From NCBI GenBank assembly GCA_002104935.1, contig MCGT01000008.1, positions 310,001 to 374,000 of the forward strand: a stretch of DNA of 64,000 bases, given 5' to 3'. Positions 23,743-32,421 of this stretch are shown one piece after another. Under the pieces are notes generated by a model. The model searched no databases. It saw only the letters and a list, made by a program, of their open reading frames with translations, and was not told the DNA's origin. Position 1 is the stretch's first letter. Each line of letters opens with the position of its first letter. Made by a program: the position numbers and the translations under genes. Source of the DNA: Hesseltinella vesiculosa (taxonomy: Eukaryota > Mucoromycota > Mucoromycetes > Mucorales > Cunninghamellaceae).

Positions 23743-25531
23743 TTAGCTCAAAAGCACACTCTTGATTCTGGCAGCCACAGAATCGTTGGCTTTGGGCAAA
23801 GCGGAGGCAATTTCATTTGCGAGGGTGGCGAGGAGCTTATTCAGGTGCTTGTTGCCAAGGATGGCGATGGTTTTTGCATCGCTTTCAAACAGACTCAGTA
23901 TGGACGTCAAGGTAATTCGAACATTGGTGTTCTTGTTGATTTTGGCGATCAGGTTGGTCACATTGTCCTTGTCGAGTTCCTTGTTCAGCATCACACACGT
24001 AGCTATAGATTGAAACAGGGTCGATGCAATGCGGTACGATGATTCGTCATTTCCTTTATCCCAGTTAGCAAGCGTGAAAATCGTATATGGCTGGCCAGCA
24101 ATGTCATCAGCCCAGGGGCTCGACGATCTACAGCAAAGGTAAGTTGAAGGGTGGTGGAAGCGGGTTCGCACTTGACGAAGCTGGTATAAAAGGTCGGCCG
24201 AGCTAACATTGGTGGCACTGTTATTTTTTGAGAGGGAGAAAGCAGCCTCGACAGACTTACGCATCACAAACAGTCGTGCTCCCAGTGATTCTGCTGGATT
24301 ATCGATCAAGAAAGATGAGGTTGTAGGGCCAAGGTCGGGAATCTCGTCGGTATCGACGCGGACGGACGACGTGACAAGAGCATTGAAGCTTTTAGTGCCG
24401 ATAATCAATTTGACACCATCCATGTCCTTCAACGTCATAGGCCAAATTCTGGGATATCGGGTTGTGACAGGAGGAAGTGAGGTGGGAGGTGTGAGCCGAT
24501 GATTGACGCGAAATAGCTCATGATGAGAGTCAACATTCCTGGTGCGCCCATAAACCTCGACTGTGTTGACTAAGATTGCTTTCCCATTCGAGGCTTGCAG
24601 CATGATCATGCCTGAGAGCAATCTACTGCAGGCAAATCGCATTGCTGGCTCAACGTGCCAATCATGATTCAAAAAGTTGGCTAGCTCGTCGTTGACCTCG
24701 ATGTATTCATGTTGGAGTAAGGTTCGTGCATATGGACCTGAAGCGATTGATCCATAAAGAGAGGCATTCATCGAAAACGATGCAGCTGGCTCCTCCAATC
24801 TATGTTTCTTGGGCGACGTCGGTAACACAGACATATCCCTGTATGGAATCTTGCTTAAATGTTCTTGGTGAGTCAGTGCATTTAGCTCGTCCCATGTCCC
24901 AGCCACGTTCATGGATAAAGGGTGCAGACGGTACGCATCCATGACTTTCAGGAGAATTTGCTTTTGCTCTGGGTACCAAGCAACAGCTTTGCATGCGTGT
25001 AGGACCGCATGGTCATATTCTCTTTTACTTCTTTCCAAGGCAGAAGTTGTTTCTTCAACAATAGAGGAGAGCAGACTAGGTGTCGAAGTGTTCTGGACAA
25101 CAAGAGGTAATTGAGCACTGTCCTCTTCAGACTCACTGTCAACCAATGGGCTACTTTCAATGTAGACTATCAGCCACCAGCGACAACAACAGAGCGACGG
25201 TTGGTTACTAATGTCAGATTCGGTAGGTCGACTTACAAACTTCTAGCTTGTGCAACACTGGGCAGCTGCCATCAACATGCTTTTGAAATCCTCGTGCACT
25301 TTCAAATGTCTTCTTGTCACTGCAGAGGCAATGAAACACGCTGTCGCTTCTTCGGATACAGAGCTCCGTCCCTGATCAAACACAAACTTAAAACTGCAAG
25401 CTCGTTCTTTTTTTTTTTTTTTTTACCATCTTCCAAGTGGCCAAGGCTGCATCGCTATGTCTCTGCTTGTCATGATCGGTCAACATTTTAGACGTACCAA
25501 AGATTTTATCGCATTTGCAACATGAAAACAT
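23743..25531 (-). CDS. Unrecognised C2H2-like protein, copy B (exon 1 out of phase with exon 2)
   Basis: Exons 25427-25531, 25237-25371 and 23743-25166, minus strand. Exon 3 is open for about 475 residues and aligns to copy A along its whole length (shared ASLYGS, LLQHEY, FLNHDW, RFHHPSTYLCCRSS, DIAGQPYTIFTLANW and GNKHLNK). Exon 1 again starts with two Cys pairs (MFSCCKCDKIF) and a His pair; exon 2 has FHCLCSDKKTF and FQKHVDGSCPV. Exon 1 is one base shorter than in copy A (105 against 106), so the splice that works in A puts exon 2 out of frame here. Either copy B is also broken, or translation starts inside exon 2 or 3. Exon 3 without damage suggests recent or residual function. Function unknown; basic PKKHRLEEP may be a nuclear signal. 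Confidence 0.6.
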
Positions 25532-25552
25532 TGTTTAAAAAAAAAATAACTG

Positions 25553-26050
25553 AAGCGGAACAGCGAAAAGAGCAAGAGCTGAAAAAAAAACTGCCACAGA
25601 AAGCGGAACAGCTTGAAAAAAAACTGCCAGAAAAGTGGAACAGCTTAGAAAAACTGCCAGAGAAGTGGAACAGCTTGAAAAAAAACTGCCAGAGAAGTGG
25701 AACAGCTTAGAAAAACTGCCAGAGAAGTGGAACAGCTTGAAAAAAAACTGCCAGAGAAGTGGAACAGCTTGAAAAAAAACAGCCAGAGAAGTGGAACAGC
25801 TTAGAAAAACTGCCAGAGAAGTGGAACAGCTTGAAAAAAAACTGCCAGAGAAAGCGGAACAGCTTGAAAAAAAAACTGCCAGAGAAGTGGAACAGCTTAG
25901 AAAAACTGCCAGAGAAGTGGAACAGCTTGAAAAAAAACTGCCACAGAAAGCGGAACAGCTTGGAAAAACTGCCACAGAAAGCGGAACAGCTTGAAAAGAA
26001 ACTGCCAGAGAAGTGGAACAGCTTAGAAAAACTGCCAGAGAAGTGGACAA
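25553..26050. repeat. Minisatellite B, about 15 units of 30-32 bp
   Basis: Tandem units of the type GTGGAACAGCTTGAAA then about five A and CTGCCAGAGAA, alternating with a slightly shorter form containing TTAGAAAAACTGCC. The array sits directly 5' of the first exon of copy B, the same place that array A has beside copy A. Both share the core GTGGAACAGCTT and the adjoining AGAGAAGTGG phrase, so they have a common origin. A few units read GCGGAACAGC. Open frames across the array are an effect of the repeat. Confidence 0.92.
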
Positions 26051-26136
26051 TCCCAGGCTCAGTGTAACGTCTGTATCCGTGAATTTTCTGAACCTCCTCG
26101 TTTATTTGAATTCTGTCTTGTGCCTACTCTTTTTCT

Positions 26137-26905
26137 AGCTCATCGTTCAGCTCGACGTATTCATGTTGGAGTAAGGTTCGTGCATATGGACCTGAAGCGA
26201 TTGATCCATAAAGAGAGGCATTCACCGAAAATGAAACAGTTGTTTCGTCTTATCTTGCAAGCAGGAAGGATCGCATGGTCATTTTCTATTTTGCTGATAA
26301 CCAAGTCCTAGGGGTATTCTTTGGTGAAGGTGGAGAGCAGACTTGGAGGCGATGACTTGTGAATAGCAAGAGACGATCGGGCATCGTCTTCGTCAGACTC
26401 ACAACTATCATTCAGTTCAATGCTTTCAAGATTGCCTACCAGCGACAACAGCAAAACCGCAGTCAGTCATCAATATCAGACACTTGTTGAACTTACTGAA
26501 CTCAATTCTGTTGAGCACTGAACAGTTGTTAGCATCATGCTTCTGAGATCCTCATACAGTACCAGATGTCTTCACGTCACTGCAAATGCAAAGAGTAAAA
26601 GATTCAGAAATCGTGTTCATTTTTTTTTATCCTTCCGTTTTTTTTTTTTTATCATCTTTCATTTTTTTTATCACCTTTCATTTTTTTTATCACCTTTCAT
26701 TTTTTTTATCATCTTTCATTTTTTTTATCACTTTCATTTTTTTTATCATCTTTCATTTTTTTTATCATCTTTCATTTTTTTTATCATCTTTCATTTTTTT
26801 TTATCATCTTTCATTTGGCCAAGGTTACACATTTATGCGTCTAGTTTTCATCTGCTTTATGGTATCAAAGAATAGATCACACCTTTCGAGAAAGAAAATA
26901 ACACT
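26137..26905 (-). pseudogene. Third, decayed copy (C) of the C2H2-like gene
   Basis: Pieces of all three exons can be aligned to copies A and B in the same order. Exon 3 is represented by the N-terminal acidic segment (about 26300-26440) joined directly to the ASLYGS/LLQHEY segment (about 26137-26240), so an internal part is deleted. Exon 2 remains at about 26490-26590 with stops, and exon 1 at about 26816-26905. Intron 1 is expanded by an 18-bp repeat. Nothing downstream of the LLQHEY segment is present. Not translatable as a whole. Confidence 0.75.
26620..26815. repeat. Minisatellite C, about 10 units of 17-19 bp
   Basis: Tandem units of the form TTTCATTTTTTTTATCATC (some CACC) lie between the exon 1 and exon 2 remnants of pseudogene C, where intact copies have a short T-rich intron. 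This is an expansion of the intron's own polypyrimidine tract, unrelated in sequence to arrays A and B. Confidence 0.88.
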
Positions 26906-27011
26906 TATTTTTCTTTGGAGGTGACCGATGCTTGCAGCTTTTTGACTTTGCTGCTTGTTTGTTTGTTTGTTTTAATTTAAAAAGGGGGCAAGATAAGAAT
27001 GGTGTTTAAGA

Positions 27012-27582
27012 TCAATAGTAAGAGCGTGTGTTTGTGCTTGTGGAACGACTAGCGGGTGAGATGGGCGCTGGTGGAGGCGCACGGTTGTAATCATAATTGA
27101 AAATGTTGCTCTCGTACTTCGACCGAATGGGGTTAGAGCGCTGGCTGATCATTGGTGGTTGGGCGGTATATGCTGGGCGGTATTCTGGTTCTTTTTTGGA
27201 TGAGACGTGTAGGCAGTAGATGCAAAGGTACTACAGGGTGAATGTGGATTAGTTAAGTGAGGTGCCCTCTCGTTCTTTTTCTGCCATCAAAATAAGCGAG
27301 TGGACTTACGTTTAGTACAAAAGTGCAGAGCACAGACGAGGCGACCCAGATCATTGCCAATTGCCAGACGCGAGTGCATTTTTTCCAAGGTACGCACTGG
27401 CGGCTTTCGCATGAAAGTGGGATATCCTCGCTCCCAAAGGCACACTTCGCAATAAAGGGATACATGCCGAAACCAATCATGGAAAGATAGGCAACGGTGT
27501 TCAGCACGTCTACCAAGGTGCCCAAATAAGCACACCACCATAAAAATCTTGATGCTCGGCGATATTGCTAGTCATCGACGCA

Positions 27583-27615
<33 letters not shown>

Positions 27616-28075
27616 TGGTTGGATTAGATCGATGTCCATGACAACCGTCTTCCTGGCTTACTCCCACAATGGACCAGCATCCAAATATACAAATCAAAAC
27701 CATGTAGCAGCTAGTGAAGCAGGTGATATAGGTGGTAATTTTGGCCATAGCGTGTAGAGATTCTGATGATAAGTCACAAGTGAGCATTTATATTCATCTT
27801 TGTTTAGCGGGGTCTTACTAGGCCATTGCGTGTCGTAGATGGTGTTCCAAATATCTAGGCCAGCACGGGCCATTTGAGCAAAGGTTAGAAAATACATCAG
27901 CCGATGTATTTTGTTTGCGCGACAACAACACATACTGAACGTGTTCTATAGGGCAACAATAATAATAAAAAGAAAATTGAAGAAAGCAACCAAGATCGCA
28001 TAGTGTTTGGACATCAAGGGAAAAAATGGCCAGGCAAACGATTTTAAAGAATTTGAAAGACATTGTCAATTTCAA
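27012..28075 (-). CDS. Multi-pass integral membrane protein, unrecognised (5' end unresolved)
   Basis: Well-supported minus-strand exons are 27819-27933 (or longer), 27662-27762, 27310-27567 and 27012-27230; from the Met at 27933 they encode 230 residues in perfect phase. Hydrophobic segments are ITCFTSCYMVLICIFGCW, the WWCAYLGTLVDVLNTVAYLS region, and MIWVASSVLCTFVLN running into YLCIYCL. A Cys-rich loop (ESRQCVPWKKC) lies between the last two. The tail is Pro/Tyr/Ser-rich and looks cytosolic. Upstream there is a short start (MSFKFFKI, 28063) that could join at 27940 through a T-rich intron of about 93 bp with a poor donor, and an alternative hydrophobic frame that ends in a stop; the true first exon is not settled. 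The intron at 27568-27661 has about 30 consecutive A. Function not recognised. Confidence 0.65.
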
Positions 28076-28418
28076 ACCAGGCTGGGCATTCAGCCCTCAG
28101 CTGATCCCAGGAAAAAAAGTTGCACATTCTCATCCTGCATCGGATTGTTCTTGTTGTGAAAAAAAAATATTGGTTTGCCACGCGCATTGTATGAAACCAG
28201 CCATGCCCTTGCTTTCTGAAAAGCATTGGATTAAAGTATAAGCGGGCAGATGAAAAAAAAAAAAAAAAACTGAGGAAGCAGGGCTTTCTGACATCGTGCC
28301 GCTTATAGCTCAAGGCGCTGACAAGCGGCGCCTACGGTGGGGGAAAAACGGCCAATGATGGCTGGGTTTGAGACTACGCTGGTGAGATCTGTCCATGAAG
28401 GTTTATTCGTATTGTTCC

Positions 28419-29844
28419 TTAGTTGTCCAAACCAAACACATCCACTCCCCAGAAATTACGAGGGTCACAGAATCGCTTGGTGTCGTTGGCAAAAGCTTGG
28501 TTCAAAGTGTCGAAATCGGCTTGTTCCAGAGAAGCCACGTTCAAATTGGATTCAATGCGGGAGGGATTCACTGATTTGGGAATCACCGACACACCACGTT
28601 GGATACCCCAGGCAAGAAGGATCTGGGCAGGCGTCTTGTTGTATTTTTCAGCAACGGCAACCTGGTAGCGTATTAAGAAAGAGAAAAGTCAGTCCATCCA
28701 GCTTCTTTCAAGAGTCAGCTGGCGTCTTACGATCTTGGGATCTGACAACAAGGGAGCGTTGGTACTACCGAGAGGTGAGTAGGCAGTGATATGGATGTTG
28801 TGCTTCTTGGCAAAGTCCAGCAAGTCTCGTTGAGGTAAATAAGGGTGGAGCTCGACTTGGTTGGCTATTTTTTTTAAAAAAAAAATGAGTCAACATGTTC
28901 AAGATAGCAGCGGCGTGTCCCAGTACCTGCTGGCACCTTTGTATCTGTCTTGAGGATCTTTTCCAGGTTTGCAATGTTGAAGTTGGAGACACCGATGGCG
29001 CGAGCCTTTTTCACATCCAATTTGTCCATAGCCTGAAAGGGGGGGTAGGTCAGAATGAGAAAATCCAAGGCTCGCACTGCCGTCCTTCTCTTTTTTTTTG
29101 GCTTACAGCATAGGTGTCCACGATATCAGTGTCTGAGATCAAAGTCTCTCCGTTAGGGCCCTTGGGCATGTTATCTTCTCCGGCTGGGAAAGCGACAGGC
29201 CTGATGAAAAAAAAACAATGAGCCAAAAAAAAAAAAAAAAAAAAAAAAAAGCCCTCCCTCCCTTGCATATGCGCACCGTCGCGTTTTTTAACCTTCTCTT
29301 ACCAGTGCATCAAGTAAAGATCGACGTAGTCCAATTGAAGTCGTTCCAAGGATTCATCGAGAGCAGTGGCGACGTCTTCGGGACGGTGCTTGGTGTTCCA
29401 GAGTTTGGTGGTAACAAAGATGTCTTCACGAGGGATCCCACTGTCCTTGATGGCCTATATTTTTTAGACATACACGAGATGAGTACATGATCCATGGGTC
29501 GCTTCTACTTTTTTACCTTGCCCACTTCGGCTTCATTGCCGTAAATAGCAGCACCATCGATATGACGGTATCTGACAAATCAAAATAACCGTCAAAGTTT
29601 GTCACTTGTTCCTACACCAAAGTTAACTTACCCAGCCTTCAAAGCGGCCAGTACAGCATTGTAGGCATCGTTGGGGGCACTTTGCCACGTACCAAGGCCA
29701 AGGAGAGGGATTTCAGCGCCAGTGTTTCTAAGCAGAATTAAATTCAAAACAAAACTGAGCACGGGCTGGCCTTTGCCTTCACGTCACGGTAAGTAGGCGT
29801 GACATGACACTGGCTTACAAGGTAGCTTTAGGAATATGAGCCAT
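28419..29844 (-). CDS. Aldo-keto reductase (AKR family)
   Basis: Eight exons: 29819-29844, 29632-29727, 29517-29571, 29303-29454, 29107-29200, 28927-29032, 28731-28864, 28419-28661, giving 301 residues, a normal AKR length. Family marks are LGLGTWQS near the start, [17 protein letters not shown] (catalytic Asp and Tyr), TTKLWNTKH (catalytic Lys), LYLMHW (catalytic His), [19 protein letters not shown], and [10 protein letters not shown] for the NADPH phosphate. The (beta/alpha)8 enzyme reduces aldehydes or ketones with NADPH; yeast relatives include Gcy1/Ypr1 and glycerol dehydrogenases. The substrate cannot be told. The 26-bp first exon is repeated in decayed form further upstream. Introns contain long A runs, one of about 28 at 29223-29250. 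Confidence 0.92.
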
Positions 29845-30395
29845 TTTTTTTTTTGAAAAGAGTTGTTGAAGAAGAAAAGAAAAGATTTTTTTTTTTCCAC
29901 CATCTTCCGGTGGTCGGGAGATGTGGTGATTTGCTGGCTTTCATTTCATAATTTTGCTTGTCAAAACCTTAAATCTTGCCAGTCGATTTGGTGCAGAATA
30001 GAAATCAGCTGGCCTCCCTCTCCAAACGCGGTCAAGCATATTGTGGGTGAAGAAGAAAATAGCAATGTCTTTTATCACCATCGACAAACCAGGACGCATA
30101 GTAAGTAGGCATAGCATGTCGCTGATTAACAGGTAGCTTTGGAAGACCAGGCCTCTTTCTTAAAAGAAAGAGGTGTTGAGGACATAGAAATAGGAAGTTC
30201 ATTACGACATCACCTTCTTATTTTAAGTTCGGGAAATTCGGCTTTTCCTTTCACGTTTTTGCTTGTCAAAACCAAACCGTACCGTACAGTACCGTACAGC
30301 ATGAATTCAGGTGACCTCCTTCCCAAACCGCTGTCAAGCAATCTGAAGGGAGAAACAACAAAAGGCGAACCAGGGCGCATATTCGTCACTTTTTT
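29790..30395. repeat. Tandem duplication of the AKR promoter and first exon
   Basis: Copy 1 (about 29790-30095) covers exon 1 of the aldo-keto reductase gene, its donor site and about 250 bp of promoter. Copy 2 (about 30098-30395) repeats it in the same orientation: shared phrases are GTAAGTAGGC, CAGGTAGCTTT/AAGGTAGCTTT, TTTGCTTGTCAAAACC, CTCCAAACGCGGTCAAGC/CCCAAACCGCTGTCAAGC, and ACCAGGACGCAT/ACCAGGGCGCAT. Identity is moderate with gaps. In copy 2 the start codon position reads AGG, so its exon 1 is dead. Copy 2 also carries a small GTACC-type repeat (near 30282-30300). Confidence 0.7.
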
Positions 30396-30559
30396 TACAA
30401 AAAAAAAAAAAAAAATGAAAAAAAAAAGACCTGCTTTACATTTGCGTCATCTAACACTCTGACAACGCCATCCGTTATGGAAATGGCACTACTGTGCAAA
30501 ACAACTTTACGTTCGAATTTTAAAAATACAAAAAATAAAATATTGGCGTTACAAATAAA

Positions 30560-32206
30560 CTACATTTTCGCGCTATTGGGCGTGTACGCTTTGTCAATGG
30601 CCCAAGAGCGAATGAGCTGATAGGCAACAGCGTACTTGCCAGGGAGCGTAAACACGCCATTGCCCTTGATAGCGGCAATAACATCGGACCTGCTGAACCA
30701 CCTTGCACTTTCCAATTCCTTGTCTTCCAATCTGACCTCGGTGGTGGCGGCAGTGGCAATGCATCCGATCATCAGCGAATTTGGAAAAGGCTATCGAAAC
30801 AAAAGGAAGGCTGAGACTGACTTTTCCTACAAAGCTGCATCGACCTTACCCAAGGCTGTGTGCTGTGATAGGCAACATGGGTGACAACAATGCCTGCTTC
30901 TTCCAGGGCTTCGCGACGCACGGCTTCCTCGATAGATTCACCGGCTTCTACAAATCCGGCAATACAAGAGAACATTCGCTTGGGCCATTTTGTTTGTCGA
31001 CCGAGCAAGATCTTGTCTTCGGTGGGGTGAACGATGCACACAATCACTACAGGGTCTAACCAAGAACAAGAAATTGTATTAGGGCGGTTTTCAACAAGTC
31101 AAGAGGACGCACCTGTTCTTGGGTAGGCAAAGTTGTGGACACCTTTCTGACTGATGCATTCGGCCACATCTTTGGCTGAACATCGTAGCTTGTGTCCAGC
31201 TTCGTCAATACGGTTGCGTCGTCCACAAGCAGGACAATATTTGTTCCGAGTGATCCAATCCACTAAAAAAAAAAGGGTGAGAAGGGCGTACACCGTTTGC
31301 CGAGGCTGAACTCACACATGGCTCTTGCTTGAGCAAAAATAGCTGCACTGGTGTTGGGTAGCTGGAATGCTTGGGGCAGAGCCGAGGAAAAGGAAGCTTC
31401 TAGCTTGTCAATGGCTATTGAAAGAAAAATTAAGAGACGCGCGCCTTTTCCTCCTCGCTCTTTCCTACCTTGATGGAGGGTGGTTAGAGCTTGATGGCTG
31501 GCATCTGGGGTGACGTCCAATGCCCAGTAAGGAGCTCCTTCGGCAGCATCTCCCTGGTTGTCCGATTTAGCCGATTCGTCGATACCAAGGAACACAAGGG
31601 CAGGTCCGGATTCATTCCAGGTCGACACATCAATGACGTCGGCTACTTGATCGTAGCTTGCATAATACAGCGCTGTCGCGTCTGCGCTATCGTCAAAAAG
31701 AGGATCCAGCTTCGAAAATAAAAGGAAGCGAGCATTCTTGGCTTGCAACAATCGATGCAGTTCTTGTTTTTGAGTACGTAACCAGCCAAATCTGTTGCAA
31801 TAAAAAAAAGTCAGTGTCATCTAGCTTAAGTCACGGGATCAAGCCGCTTTCACCTGTTGATAGAATTGCCGGCAAAAAAGTTGACATGGTTAATGAGAGA
31901 CGAAAGGCCATGCTGACCAATGGTCTTGGCACCAGTAGAAGGCGAAGCGGCAGGCTTCAGTAACGTCGATACTTGATCGTGACCCCAAAATTGAGCAAGT
32001 TCAGAAGGTGTCTTGCCATCGCCTGTCTTCAACGTCAAGAGGTCTTCATTGTGGGCACGTAAGAATTGAGCGACTTCCAGCTGGCCAAAGCGAGCTGCAA
32101 AATGCAATGGTGTCCAACCACGTTCATTGCGATCCTTGACGGCCTTGATGTTACTTTTTATATAGGCCAAGTCCCCCGAGGCTGCGGCTTCAAAAATAGT
32201 GCTCAT
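30560..32206 (-). CDS. NPY1: Peroxisomal NAD(H) pyrophosphatase with ankyrin repeats (NUDT12/Npy1 type)
   Basis: Six exons: 31854-32206, 31469-31791, 31316-31414, 31113-31262, 30850-31055, 30560-30790, giving 453 residues (human NUDT12 is 462). Ankyrin repeats fill the first 90 residues (RGWTPLHFAARFGQLEVAQF, GKTPSELAQFWGHDQV). A zinc ribbon has CPACG and a later Cys (KLRCSA). The Nudix box is GFVEAGESIEEAVRREALEE followed by AG, and the NADH-specific TQPWPFPNSLMIG follows it, split by an intron. The enzyme cleaves NADH to NMNH and AMP and, in mammals, removes NAD caps from RNA. The last three residues, AKM, fit the (S/A/C)-(K/R/H)-(L/M) peroxisomal targeting rule, in line with yeast Npy1. 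It shares a 215-bp divergent promoter with POL5. Confidence 0.94.
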
Positions 32207-32421
32207 GGCGTATAAAGAAAAGAGTAAAAAAAAAAGAAAAAGGGGAGAACCAGTTTTGTCAGCAACATCCGAAATTTAATGCAAAAAGATGCCCGCTTTG
32301 AGACGAGTGAGATGAAAAAGCCACAACACTGCTGGTGAAAAAAAAGGGCTTTTTTCCTTGCACTTTTTTTTTTTTTTTCTCCTTTTCCCTTGGTTTCTCT
32401 GCTTTACTTTTTTTAACGACC
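32207..32421. promoter_or_regulatory. Divergent promoter between NPY1 and POL5
   Basis: Only 215 bp separate the start codons of the two outward-facing genes. The region has a T18 tract just before the POL5 start side and an A-rich tract next to the NPY1 start. The pair GAGACGAGTGAGATGAAAA (near 32298) resembles GATGAG-type ribosome-biogenesis elements of yeasts, but the match is weak. Confidence 0.45.

Noticed and set aside
21740..26050. Regularly spaced repeats that might suggest a CRISPR array
   Set aside because: Units are contiguous minisatellites without unique spacers, and the genome is eukaryotic with spliceosomal introns.
25535..26067. Open frames with Lys/Glu or Ser/Cys/Phe repeats
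   Set aside because: They are translations of minisatellite B and end with the array.
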